A model generated the notes under the pieces. It was given only the letters and a program-made list of their open reading frames with translations, searched no databases and was not told where the DNA came from. Positions 8,830 through 17,320 of a stretch of DNA of 64,000 nt are shown here, piece by piece. Numbering within the stretch: the first letter of the stretch is position 1; each line of letters starts with the position of its first letter. A program made the position numbers and the translations under genes. Origin of the DNA: ZAX-1 sp046533095 (GTDB taxonomy: Bacteria > Bacillota > Clostridia > Lachnospirales > Lachnospiraceae); contig JAJQRA010000020.1 of the NCBI GenBank assembly GCA_046533095.1, forward strand, positions 171,240 to 235,239. The letters run 5' to 3'.

Positions 8830-9978
8830 ATGGAAGATTACGCGAAAAGATGGCGACTGATTTTAGGTGAGGGTGTTGAAAATAAATTAAGCAGTAAAGA
8901 TATGCCATTGCTTTCTGAAGATGAAATGAAAATGGATATGGCTCTATCGGCCATTTATGATGCTACGCCTAAAATGGAGCTAAAAAAACGTGGTGCGGGA
9001 AGTGGAAAATCCAGCCCGAATATTGCAAAATGGCTTACGGATGTGCGTTCATTTTTCCCAGAAGATATCGTAAGCGTTATACAAGCGGATGCGATAGAAC
9101 GCAAAGGGCTTAGCCAATTATTGTTTGAACCGGAGAGTCTTAAAAATGTCAAACCGGATATTTCCATGGTTGCTGCGCTTATGGCGCTTAAGAGCCAGAT
9201 TCCCGAAAAATCAAAGGAAGCAGCGCGTGAATTGGTAAAAGCTGTGGTTGATGATATTATGAAACGAATGGAGCAGGATTTACGTCGGGCGGTAACGGGT
9301 GCGATTAACAGAAAAGAACATTCCATGATTCCAAATTTTTCCGGCACTGATTGGAAAAGGACCATTGCAAGAAATTTAAAAAATTATGACATAAAAAGTA
9401 AAAAGATGATTCCGGAGAGGTTTTACTTTTTTGAACGCCGTAAAAAAAGCAAAGAATGGACTGTTATATTGGATATTGACCAAAGCGGATCTATGGCAGA
9501 TTCGATTATATACGCATCGGTTATGGGGGCGATATTTGCAAGTATGCCCGCATTAGATACGCATGTCGTAGTGTTTGACACCGAAGTGGTTGATTTAACA
9601 GAAGTAGTCAAAAACGATCCGGTCGATATGCTGTTCGGTGTACAGCTTGGCGGCGGCACGAATATAAATAAGTCCGTGTATTACTGTGTCCAATTTATAG
9701 AGAACCCTCAAAAAACAATGTTTATTTTAATATCGGACCTTTATGAGGGTGGCGTTGAGGCGGGGCTTTTGCGTAAATTAGAGGACATGAAAGAGTCGGG
9801 TGTAAAATGCATGACATTGCTTGCCCTTTCTGATAAAGGGAAGCCGGATTACGATGAAAGGCTGGGTAAAAAGATCGCCGCATTGGGGATACCGAGCTTT
9901 GCATGTTCACCGGATAAATTGCCGGAACTTGTGGAAAGGGCACTAAAGGGATTTGACTTAGGGACTGTGACGCAATAA
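8830..9978 (+). CDS. VWA-domain protein (CoxE-like) of the MoxR operon
   Basis: 382 residues, ATG start after AAAGGAAGGA. The C-terminal half is a von Willebrand A domain: the metal-ion (MIDAS) motif DIDQSGSMADS is near residue 215, the conserved threonine is in GGGTN near 277, and the third metal motif is in ISDLYEGG near 300. The N-terminal half is helical and basic. Such VWA proteins act as adaptors of MoxR ATPases. The last six codons lie inside a mobile-looking repeat (9960-10118), so the C-terminus GTVTQ may not be ancestral. Confidence 0.88.
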   Translation: MEDYAKRWRLILGEGVENKLSSKDMPLLSEDEMKMDMALSAIYDATPKMELKKRGAGSGKSSPNIAKWLTDVRSFFPEDIVSVIQADAIERKGLSQLLFEPESLKNVKPDISMVAALMALKSQIPEKSKEAARELVKAVVDDIMKRMEQDLRRAVTGAINRKEHSMIPNFSGTDWKRTIARNLKNYDIKSKKMIPERFYFFERRKKSKEWTVILDIDQSGSMADSIIYASVMGAIFASMPALDTHVVVFDTEVVDLTEVVKNDPVDMLFGVQLGGGTNINKSVYYCVQFIENPQKTMFILISDLYEGGVEAGLLRKLEDMKESGVKCMTLLALSDKGKPDYDERLGKKIAALGIPSFACSPDKLPELVERALKGFDLGTVTQ

Positions 9979-10118
9979 ACTTGACAAGATGACGCAGGAA
10001 TTTTTTCGTCAGGCAAGGCGTCCGAATGAGGTGTAGCCTAAGCTACGCTGATTGAGGACAATGCAGCTTGGCGGAAAAAGATCAAGTCAGATGTCAAGGT
10101 TATTAAGGAACAGTTCCT
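9960..10118 (+). repeat. MITE-like element, copy A
   Basis: The ends are imperfect terminal inverted repeats: AGGGACTGT at the left, and the complement of AGGAACTGT at the right. A second copy lies in the opposite orientation at 19741-19869. The left 65 bp and right 50 bp match almost perfectly, while the centre differs and is longer here. There is no coding capacity, so it is probably a non-autonomous element. It supplies the stop codon of the VWA gene. The 160 bp beyond it up to the next gene contains only a possible promoter with TATACT near 10197. Confidence 0.75.
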
Positions 10119-10281
10119 TAATGGAACTTGTCTAAACAAAATTTGTCTTTCAAGGCGTTTTTCCTTCGAAAATCTTTGTGGATTCAAAAAACTATGCTAT
10201 ACTTCTATTAATAGGCAGAGGCGATGATCTATACGATAGTCAAAGCTTGTAGTCACGTATTAGTAGAGAGGTTGTGGATTT

Positions 10282-11665
10282 ATGCGAAGTTTTAATGTCA
10301 CGGGGCTGTGCACACCAGATGAAGATTATATGGTCGATACGAGCGAGAAATTAGAAAAAATAAAGGCACTTATAGACAAAGGTGCTTATTTTACGATAAA
10401 TAGGGCTAGGCAGTATGGAAAGACTACCACGCTTCATCTTTTAAAAAAAATTGCTTATAGGCGATTATATTGTGGCTTCCATCAGTTTCCAAGATGTTGG
10501 GGACGAGGCATTTGAATCTGCACAGAGCTTTTGTGGTATGCTGTTGCAAAGGATAGGAAAATCCCTCAAGTTCAGTTCTGTCAGTGCAGCGTATGCTAAA
10601 AGTTGGCTTGATGAAACCGTTACAACGTTTGAGATGCTTGGAGAGCATATATCATTGCTATGCAGAAACAATAGGGTCATTTTATTTATAGACGAAGTTG
10701 ATCAGACGAGTAATAATCAAGTTTTCCTAAACTTTCTAGGGATGCTTAGAGAAAAGTACTTAGTCCGTAAAAGTGGCGAAGATTTTACATTCCACAGCGT
10801 GGTTCTAGCGGGGGTCAACGATATAAAGACGATCAAGCTAAAGCTTGTCAATCAGGGATTGTATACGCTTAGCCCCGGTGAGGGGCCTCATAACTCGCCA
10901 TGGAATATTGCGGTAAAGTTTGATGTTGACATGTCCTTTCATCCAAACGAGATATCGCCCATGCTTTTGCAGTACGAGGACGATCACTGCACTGGCATGG
11001 ATATTCCCCTTATTTCACAGGAAATTTATGATTATACAGGCGGCTATCCATTTTTAGTGTCACGGATTTGTCAAAGGATCGATGTGAAACTGAACGCCGA
11101 ATGGACTGCCGGCGGGGTGCAGTCAGCGGTGAAAATTATTTTAAAAGAAAAGAACACATTATTTGCCGATATAATCAAGAACTTAGAGAACAACCCCGAT
11201 CTGTACGATTTCATTTATAATATTATTATCGTGGGCCAGCGGTATGACTATAACGCTGACAACCCATTGATATCACTTGGAGCCGTCTATGGCATTGTAA
11301 AAGCAACAGAACGCGGCGTACAGATTTCAAATGCCATTTTCTTGATTAGATTGACGAATTATTTTATTTCAAAGAACGATACCAGTTCCACCCCCACGCA
11401 AGATTTGGATTCGTTGCAACATGCCATCATCCAAAAGGATAAGTTCAACATGTCAGATGTCCCTATACAGATGTTTGCCATGAAGTTAATGACATACATT
11501 ATATTAGTCATAATCAAGCAGATTTCAGGGAAGTCAAAGTGTAGGATGAACGTAAAAATATTTATCATGTATCTGTGTGTGCCGATTGCCAGTTTGGGGA
11601 TGCTATTTCTGACATTTTATGCGGGGATAGAATTTTCGAATAACTTGACCCTTAAATTAAAATAG
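10282..11665 (+). pseudogene. Frameshifted AAA-ATPase-like gene fused to an AgrC-type kinase start
   Basis: The N-terminal frame (10282-10515) has FNVTGLCTPDEDYMVDTS and the P-loop RARQYGKTTT of a clostridial AAA-like ATPase family. The rest (LIDEVDQTSNNQVF, PWNIAVKFDVDMSFH, YDYTGGYPFLVSRICQ) continues from about 10451 in another frame. The break coincides with a run of eight A at 10443-10450; seven A would restore one frame. After about residue 310 of the second frame (near 11380) the protein stops resembling the ATPase and becomes membrane helices of an AgrC-like sensor kinase, ending at a stop where a second one-base shift occurs. I read it as a decayed chimera. Polymerase slippage or a sequencing error at the A-run cannot be excluded. 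Confidence 0.8.
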
Positions 11666-11667
11666 AG

Positions 11668-12408
11668 ATGATATTTTGCTTAGCTTTGATGCTATTAGGT
11701 AATATATTAATCTTCTATGCATATAGCAATTATTCAGTAGAGCTGTATAATAGTATGCAGCAAAAAGTAATTATTAATAGGCAGGAGTCTGATATAAGGT
11801 ATTATATGCAGATGGAAGACTTAAACAAAAAGCATGAGGAATTTGTGCATAACACAACTCATTATTTAAAAATGATAGGGAAATTTGCAGGGGACAATGA
11901 TTGCAATAAGATACTTAATATGATAAAGGAGTTAAATAAAGATGTGGAAAGTGGAGAAATGGCCATATATTCAAGCAATCATGTTCTAAATGCAATATTA
12001 TCAGAAAAAAATAGTGAGGCAGAAAAATATAACATAGTATTTGATGCATATGTTGAGCCAGGGTCTGTTCTTGGTATGGTAGCGGATATAGATTTAATCG
12101 CTATTTTAGGGAATTTATTAGATAACGCTATACAGGCAGCATCTGAGAGTGAAGGGAATAGATGGATAAAGATCCGTATATTTATGCAGGAAATTGGTGG
12201 ATTTTGCATTATAAAAATTATAAATAGATTTTCCAGTCAAATTATCATAGAGAAGGAAAAAATTGTAAGCACGAAAAAAGAAAAGGGCATCCATGGGATA
12301 GGAATAAAAAGTGTTGAAAATATGGCAGAAAAATACGGTGGATGTTTTCATTGTAGAGTAAAGGAAGACATGTTTGAAGCGGTATTGCTATTGTCAGCTG
12401 ATTGCTAA
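11668..12408 (+). pseudogene. AgrC-like sensor histidine kinase, 5'-truncated remnant
   Basis: 246 residues. One N-terminal membrane helix is followed by a coiled linker, a histidine region (KKHEEFVHNTTHYLKMIG), the N-box LGNLLDNAIQAA and a GHKL G-box GIHGIGIKSVENMAEKYGG. The upstream membrane segments are encoded in the previous frame; adding one A before TAGAGATG at 11663 would join the two frames as LKIEMIF. The kinase therefore lost its first helices and its frame. The agrD- and agrB-like remnants downstream make a peptide quorum-sensing kinase the best reading. Whether the internal ORF is still translated is unknown. Confidence 0.75.
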
Positions 12409-12497
12409 ACGATGATTATGGTAGTAGCAGTGGTTGTCTGTGTTACTGGACGTGAGTGCCATTATCAACTGATTGCTAAACGATGATTATGGTAATA
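12395..12497 (+). repeat. 73-bp-spaced direct repeat at the end of the kinase remnant
   Basis: CTGATTGCTAAACGATGATT and the next 6 bases (ATGGTA) occur at about 12396 and again at about 12469. The first copy contains the kinase stop codon, so the spacer looks like a tandem duplication of the gene end. Confidence 0.8.
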
Positions 12498-12534
12498 AGT
12501 GTAGATTCCTAAAACGGTATCTACACTTATTTTT
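12495..12534 (+). terminator. Terminator after the kinase remnant
   Basis: A perfect 12-bp stem (arms 12495-12506 and 12519-12530) with a 12-nt loop is followed by a short T-run. It is AT-rich but well placed to end transcription of the kinase remnant. Confidence 0.65.
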
Positions 12535-12632
12535 GCAAAAGTGGCCTCTCATTTTGCATATATCGCCAATCCGATTGAAAAAGGTTGTCGGAAATTGTAA
12601 AATGACAAAAAAATAAAGGGGATTCATAAAAT

Positions 12633-12787
12633 ATGAAATTAAAAAATTTTTAAATACCAAAATAATAGGAATGCCCAACTGCCTTGCACTTATGTTGGTG
12701 ATACAGTCTGCTAATGTTACATGCGCATGGTATTTCCATCAGTCAAAATTTCCAGAATCAGCAAATAAGTTTAAAAAGATGCAGTAA
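12633..12787 (+). pseudogene. agrD: AgrD-like cyclic autoinducer peptide gene, frameshifted
   Basis: The frame ending at TAA 12785-12787 encodes a tail ANVTCAWYFHQSKFPESANK, the arrangement of clostridial AgrD precursors: a small residue pair, the thiolactone cysteine, aromatic residues, then a K-P-E charged tail. The likely start ATG 12633, after AAAGGGG, is in a different frame and hits a stop after six codons; one lost base near 12637 would join them. An internal ATG at 12671 could still give a 38-residue peptide lacking the amphipathic leader. The stop overlaps the next start (TAATG), as agrD and agrB often do. Confidence 0.6.
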
Positions 12788-13112
12788 TGATTGACAAGTT
12801 TGCGGATGAGTTTGCTTGTAGACAATGCAATGCCGGAATAATTCAGAGTGAAGATGTTAGCATATACAAATATGGGTATACACTGATAATTGAAACAGCT
12901 ATTAATATTTTTTTGGAATCATGATAGGTATAGCATTTTTCATTACTTTAACGATTGGTACAGGATGTGGATATCTATTATGTAATATATTTAATAAAAT
13001 AGGTTTTTTTGGAACTGTTATCTATAAATTTCCATTGTGGCAAATTTTGCTGTTCTGCAATATTATTAATATTAAAAGTGGTTATTTCTCTTATATCTGT
13101 TACGATATTTAA
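12787..13112 (+). pseudogene. agrB: AgrB-like peptide processing protease remnant
   Basis: The first frame (12787-12924) encodes 45 residues, MIDKFADEFACRQC then SEDVSIYKYGYTLIIETAI, which matches the N-terminus of AgrB membrane proteases. It stops, and a second frame from 12921 continues with hydrophobic segments to 13112. The catalytic His/Cys region (GGYHA type) is absent. The gene is therefore shifted and truncated and cannot process the AgrD peptide. The second part is assigned only by hydrophobicity and position. Confidence 0.5.
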
Positions 13113-13209
13113 ACAACAATCCCTAGTTGATAGGATCAAAGGGATTCGTTCTTTTTGAAGTAGGGACATCACATCCACCTCGCCTTTCTTTTTTATATGT
13201 TTTAAGATC

Positions 13210-14013
13210 TTAAGGCAATTTTATAAATTCCGGCTTTCTATTTTTAAACACAGCATAGTATTGAAAACCGGCTTCTTTTAAAATACCGGCTACCTTATGA
13301 AAATCATATCCGATTTGTGCAGGGTTGTGGGCATCTGCCCCAATGGTTATAATTTCGCCACCTAATTCTCGATACCGTAAAAGAATTTCTTCCGTTGGAT
13401 TTGGATGCCCAAGCCCATAGCGTAGTCCGCCTGTATTAAGTTCAATACCCTTCTTCTTTGAGATTAAAGTCTTAAGAATTTCGTCTAAAACGCCAGAATA
13501 TTTTTCATAAGAATAAAATTTATTCCTATTCGGCCCATAGCGAACCACATAATCAATATGCCCATAAACGTCAAATTCGTCAAAGACCTCTAGATTTTCC
13601 AATATAGATGTAAAATATTCCATATAAGCTTCCTCTTCCGGCCTGCCCATATAAAATTCCGGGTAATAGGTGTCCGCTCCGTGGACTGCGTGGGAAGAGC
13701 CGATCACAAAGTCAAAGGAGTAATCCATAAGCAATTGGTGATGCTGTGGGGCAAGGTGGGGCTGTAGACCAAGCTCAAGGCCAATGCGTATTGGTAAAAT
13801 GTGGCTATACTTTTCCTGTAAAGTTTTAAGTGTAGCGATATAAGTGGGGATATCCAAATCAAAAGTTTCTGATCTATCCGGAAAATCCAAATCAAGATGG
13901 TCGGTAATGCAAATTCCCTTCAAATCAAGCTTTTTGGCAGTTTGCACCATCTCATCTAAGTCGGCATCACTATCCCCGGAAAATCGAGTGTGCATGTGTG
14001 TATCCCAAAGCAT
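13210..14013 (-). CDS. hisJ: PHP-family histidinol-phosphatase
   Basis: 267 residues. The PHP domain metal motifs are visible: DTHMHTRFSGD at residues 4-14, ITDHLD near 36-41, GSSHAVHG near 111 and GADAHNP near 230. The HisJ/HisK family hydrolyses histidinol phosphate to histidinol in histidine synthesis. No other his gene is near, so it could instead be a related PHP phosphoesterase. The ATG is preceded by GGAGGTAAG on the minus strand, and a good sigma-A promoter lies about 60 bp upstream. Confidence 0.8.
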   Translation of the reverse strand: MLWDTHMHTRFSGDSDADLDEMVQTAKKLDLKGICITDHLDLDFPDRSETFDLDIPTYIATLKTLQEKYSHILPIRIGLELGLQPHLAPQHHQLLMDYSFDFVIGSSHAVHGADTYYPEFYMGRPEEEAYMEYFTSILENLEVFDEFDVYGHIDYVVRYGPNRNKFYSYEKYSGVLDEILKTLISKKKGIELNTGGLRYGLGHPNPTEEILLRYRELGGEIITIGADAHNPAQIGYDFHKVAGILKEAGFQYYAVFKNRKPEFIKLP

Positions 14014-14069
14014 AATCTTACCTCCATATAGGGTTCTATTTAATGTGTCTATCGTATCGTCATTTTTAT

Positions 14070-14098
14070 ACTATAAGATAAATGCATGGTTTTGTCAA
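14070..14098 (-). promoter_or_regulatory. Sigma-A promoter of the PHP phosphatase gene
   Basis: On the minus strand TTGACA (14098-14093) is followed after 17 bp by TATAGT (14075-14070), about 57 bp upstream of the start codon. Confidence 0.75.
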
Positions 14099-14297
14099 AG
14101 GCGTTTGGTGTGCAAATTGATGGATGCAAATTGATGGGATAGAAAAGAGACAGTAACAAGAGAACAAGAAAGTATTAGAAAAGGTAGATGACCTCATGAT
14201 AGTAGCAGAGTTGGCAGAAAAAATCCTTGAATTCCTCGAAAAAACGTAGGAATGAATCATATGATAGACTGTTTATTATAGAAAAGCTGTGTTAGAA

Positions 14298-14326
14298 TAA
14301 AAAAAGAATTCCTGCTTGCAGGAATT
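14298..14326 (-). terminator. Orphan minus-strand terminator
   Basis: The inverted repeat AATTCCTG/CAGGAATT is followed on the minus strand by seven T. No minus-strand gene ends here, so it is probably left from a lost gene. The rest of 14099-14427 shows no gene. Confidence 0.5.
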
Positions 14327-14427
14327 TCAAGAACTGGACGAATCGGTTGCTTTTGTGTAAGGGAGGTGGCAAACAATTTTATATTGATAGAAATTTATAT
14401 TGATAGAAATAGAAGGAGGGTTGTGCA

Positions 14428-14870
14428 ATGGAAACATTTATGCTCACAGCTTCTTATGCAGATTGCATTGGAGACAAAACGGTTTTGATGGTGCGTATGG
14501 ATGGCGAAGAAAAGGTCGAATCCCTGCTTTTGCAAGCAGATCTTAAAGAATTGGCTGGCAAGCCTGGTTTTAAAGCTGTATATCTTGCACGCTACAGAAA
14601 GGATCAAATGCCTACTTCGGCTGCCAAGGCAGAATCAGTCAGTTAATCGCCCAGCTTACGGATTCTTTCCTAGTTGTCCAATCATGGGATGATTTTGCAG
14701 TAGCCAAAGGACTCGCCAACGTACAGGCAAAACCGGCGATCTTTAGACCGATGACGAAGCGCTTTCGTTCTGACGAGCGTGTAAAATCCCCTGAATGGCG
14801 TGCACTTACCTTCTTGTCTCATGCGATCCTTGGCACTTCTGATCAGACAAGGATTTTTACACAGCCATAA
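14428..14870 (+). pseudogene. Unrecognised gene split by a frameshift
   Basis: ATG 14428, after GAAGGAGG, opens a 72-codon frame (METFMLTASYADCIGDKTV...). A second frame overlapping its end continues with protein-like sequence (LIAQLTDSFLVVQSWDDFAV, then RSDERVKSPEWRALTFLSHA) to TAA 14868-14870. Joined near 14600-14630 they would give one protein of about 147 residues. I do not recognise the family. A good ribosome binding site and normal composition favour a real, recently broken gene over chance frames. Confidence 0.45.
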
Positions 14871-14916
14871 GAGATATTTACGATGTTAATGATGCGAAAG
14901 GCGAGGTTGATGGATA

Positions 14917-15489
14917 ATGACGGATAACATTCAAAAAAAGGAATCCCAACGTAAAATGGGAATCTCGGCACGTAAGGCAATGGATAAGGAACAGGCGATG
15001 TATTTTAGTAGAGTGATTTCGGAAAAGCTGATGGCTTACCCCACGTTTCTCCATGCTAAGACAATCTTTTCTTACCAGCCTTTTGGCGGTGAAGTGGATA
15101 TTTCATTCTTCAATGAATATGCACTACAAGCAGGGAAAACGGTTGCGTTTCCAATCTGCGATGGCAATGGTCACATGGTTGCCGCAGTGCCGGAGCACTC
15201 GGATGCATGGGAAACCGGAAAGTATGGGATTAAAGCGCCTGTAAAAAACCGCTCGCATATTCTTGATCCAAATAGCATTGAACTTATCATTGTACCTTGC
15301 ACTGTTTTTAATGGACCTAAAAAGATGAGGATCGGGTGGGGTGGCGGATACTATGATCGGTATCTGCCACAATGTAAAAACGCGACCAGCATTGCAGTTG
15401 CATATGGGGCACAGCAGGTGAACGACATCTGCTGTGAAGAATGGGATGTACCTTTAGACGCAGTTGCCACGGAATCAAGCTGGTATTGA
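14917..15489 (+). CDS. 5-formyltetrahydrofolate cyclo-ligase
   Basis: 190 residues, typical length. It converts 5-formyl-THF plus ATP to 5,10-methenyl-THF and so rescues folate. Family landmarks: basic N-terminus (RKMGISARKAM), YQPFGGEVD near residue 51, VPCTVFNGPKKMRIGWGGGYYDRYL near 128-152 (the phosphate/substrate loop, with GWGGGYYDR the hallmark), and the end EEWDVPLDAVATE. The start ATG 14917 has only a weak GAGG upstream. The gene sits alone between broken genes. Confidence 0.9.
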   Translation: MTDNIQKKESQRKMGISARKAMDKEQAMYFSRVISEKLMAYPTFLHAKTIFSYQPFGGEVDISFFNEYALQAGKTVAFPICDGNGHMVAAVPEHSDAWETGKYGIKAPVKNRSHILDPNSIELIIVPCTVFNGPKKMRIGWGGGYYDRYLPQCKNATSIAVAYGAQQVNDICCEEWDVPLDAVATESSWY

Positions 15490-15514
15490 TATTGTTTCGT
15501 AAGATGAAACGACA

Positions 15515-15680
15515 TGGAAACGTGAGATTGAACCATTAAAACAAATCAAAGGCAACTACCCCAAATTTTTGATTATGCTAGATGATTACGCTAGATGATT
15601 ATGCAGGAAAATACGATGGCATACGGCAGTTGAATCTGATTGGCTGGCTGGCAAGCAATCAAAGCGGAGCAGTACTGTAA
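15515..15680 (+). pseudogene. C-terminal fragment of a DUF4143/AAA_14-type ATPase
   Basis: Two frames together read WKREIEPLKQIKGNYPKFLI then DDYAGKYDGIRQLNLIGWL, the typical C-terminus of the widespread ATP-binding DUF4143 proteins. The frame change is caused by a 13-bp tandem duplication (GCTAGATGATTAY twice, 15577-15602). No N-terminal part remains, so it is a relic. Confidence 0.6.
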
Positions 15681-15742
15681 TAGAGGGAAAAAACAACAAA
15701 AAATCTTTTTAGTGAAAAAAATAACAAACTTTCAAATCGCAC

Positions 15743-15771
15743 TTGTATTTTTACCCAATATTAGGTAAAAT
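15743..15771 (+). promoter_or_regulatory. gap promoter with palindromic operator in the spacer
   Basis: TTGTAT (15743-15748), 17 bp, then TAAAAT (15766-15771). The spacer and -10 overlap a 22-bp near-perfect palindrome (15749-15770: TTTTACC, C-AATATT-A, GGTAAAA) with a single mismatch. Such a position suggests binding by a dimeric repressor. The leader to gap is then about 190 nt long and contains a CTATTCAG/CTGAATAG inverted repeat (15781-15821). Confidence 0.6.
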
Positions 15772-15833
15772 AATAAATAGCTATTCAGACCACACAATGC
15801 GAGGGATGTACGACTGAATAGATAAAATAATAG

Positions 15834-15880
15834 AGCTTATCAGAAGTTGCAAGGCAAATTCTGATAAAAGGCACATTTTT
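15834..15880 (+). repeat. Dispersed two-hairpin repeat, copy 1 (in gap leader)
   Basis: AGCTTATCAGAAGTTGCAAG and the following bases form a hairpin with AAATTCTGATAA. The same sequence recurs at 22592-22780 (two tandem copies) and, inverted, at 49955-50029. This copy is partial and lacks the second hairpin. Confidence 0.75.
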
Positions 15881-15967
15881 GCACTAGGCTTAAGAAAAAT
15901 AGAAACCACAGCCAGGTGTTTAATGCGCGAGGCAATTAACTATTCTAAATCTTAGGAGGAAATAATC

Positions 15968-16978
15968 ATGGCAGTAAAAGTAGCAATCAATGGTTTTGGA
16001 CGTATTGGACGCCTAGCATTCAGGCAGATGTTTGGTGCAGAAGGATATGAAGTGGTAGCAATCAATGATTTAACAAGCCCTTCAATGTTAGCTCATTTGT
16101 TAAAATATGACTCTGCTCAGGGCAGATACGCTTTAGGGGATACCGTAACAGCAGGGGAGGATTCCATTACAGTTGATGGGAAACAAATAAAAATCTACAA
16201 AGAAGCAAAAGCAGAAGCACTTCCTTGGGGCACAATCGGTGTTGATGTTGTATTAGAGTGTACAGGTTTTTATACGACCAAGGCCGCTGCAGAAGCACAT
16301 ATTAAAGCAGGCGCTAGAAAAGTAGTAATCTCCGCTCCGGCAGGAAACGACCTTCCAACCGTTGTATTTAACGTAAACCATGATATTTTAAAAGCAAGCG
16401 ATACGGTTATTTCAGCAGCTTCCTGCACAACAAACTGCCTCGCTCCTATGGCACAAGCATTGAATAAGTTAGCCTCCCTCAAATCCGGTATTATGACAAC
16501 CGTACATGCATACACCGGCGACCAGATGCCACTTGACGGACCGCAAAGAAAAGGCGATTTAAGAAGAAGCCGTGCAGCTGCAGTCAACATCGTTCCAAAC
16601 AGCACAGGCGCAGCAAAAGCAATTGGTTTAGTAATCCCTGAATTACAAGGAAAATTAATTGGCTCTGCACAACGTGTTCCAGTTCCGACAGGTTCAACAA
16701 CAATACTAGTTGCTGTTGTAGAAGGAAAAGTGACAAAGGAGCAGATTAATGCGGCTATGAAAGCGGCGGCAACAGAATCTTACGGATACACAGAAGATGA
16801 AATCGTATCAAGCGATGTAATCGGTATCAAATATGGTTCTTTATTTGATGCAACACAGACTTTGGCAATACCGGTAGGAGATGATACTCAAGTACAGGTA
16901 GTAGCATGGTATGATAATGAAAACAGCTACACAAGCCAGATGGTTCGTACAATTAAGTATTTTTCTGAATTAAAATAA
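15968..16978 (+). CDS. gap: Glyceraldehyde-3-phosphate dehydrogenase, type I
   Basis: 336 residues, standard length. It oxidises glyceraldehyde-3-phosphate with NAD and phosphate to 1,3-bisphosphoglycerate. The N-terminal Rossmann motif INGFGRIGR is at residues 7-15. The catalytic cysteine is C153 in SAASCTTNCLAPM, and WYDNENSYTSQM lies near the C-terminus. The ATG follows TTAGGAGG. It is first of a glycolytic series gap-pgk-tpiA-gpmI on one strand, although long repeat-rich spacers and a terminator separate the genes. Confidence 0.97.
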   Translation: MAVKVAINGFGRIGRLAFRQMFGAEGYEVVAINDLTSPSMLAHLLKYDSAQGRYALGDTVTAGEDSITVDGKQIKIYKEAKAEALPWGTIGVDVVLECTGFYTTKAAAEAHIKAGARKVVISAPAGNDLPTVVFNVNHDILKASDTVISAASCTTNCLAPMAQALNKLASLKSGIMTTVHAYTGDQMPLDGPQRKGDLRRSRAAAVNIVPNSTGAAKAIGLVIPELQGKLIGSAQRVPVPTGSTTILVAVVEGKVTKEQINAAMKAAATESYGYTEDEIVSSDVIGIKYGSLFDATQTLAIPVGDDTQVQVVAWYDNENSYTSQMVRTIKYFSELK

Positions 16979-17009
16979 AAGGAATATATTGTAATAGAAG
17001 GAATAGGTC

Positions 17010-17205
17010 TGATTGTATGAAAAGAAAGTAAAAGGTGTTTGTCAGTTCGTCTTTTACTGTACGTAGGGTTTCTTCCCGCTGATTGTATTAAAGAAAGTAA
17101 AAGGTGTTTGTCGGACAAGCCCTTACGTAAATCTAAGAAGCCTTCAACACGGCTTGTGAAGAGGAACTGTAGTAAGGTGTTTGTCAGACAAGCCTTTTAG
17201 TAAAT
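17010..17205 (+). repeat. Imperfect direct repeats after gap
   Basis: CTGATTGTAT-x-AAAGAAAGTAAAAGGTGTTTGTC appears at 17010 and 17080 (period about 70), and a third shorter copy GTAAGGTGTTTGTCAGACAA at 17173. They fill the region between the gap stop codon and its terminator. Confidence 0.75.
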
Positions 17206-17218
17206 AGCAAATAGAGAT

Positions 17219-17255
17219 AAAAAAGGTCCGGCGCCTAATTGGGCCGGGCCTTTTC
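17219..17255 (+). terminator. Rho-independent terminator after gap
   Basis: A GC-rich stem (AAAAGGTCCGGC, 17221-17232, with GCCGGGCCTTTT, 17243-17254) ends in a T-run. It should reduce read-through from gap into pgk. Confidence 0.85.
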
Positions 17256-17320
17256 CTATATCATAGGAAAGTATGTCCTACCATATGAAAACCCTCTGGG
17301 GAAAAGGCACACTTTTGTAA

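Noticed and set aside
10282..15680. Genomic island or prophage
   Set aside because: Several broken genes are present, but no integrase, phage gene, tRNA or attachment-site repeats were found to define an island.
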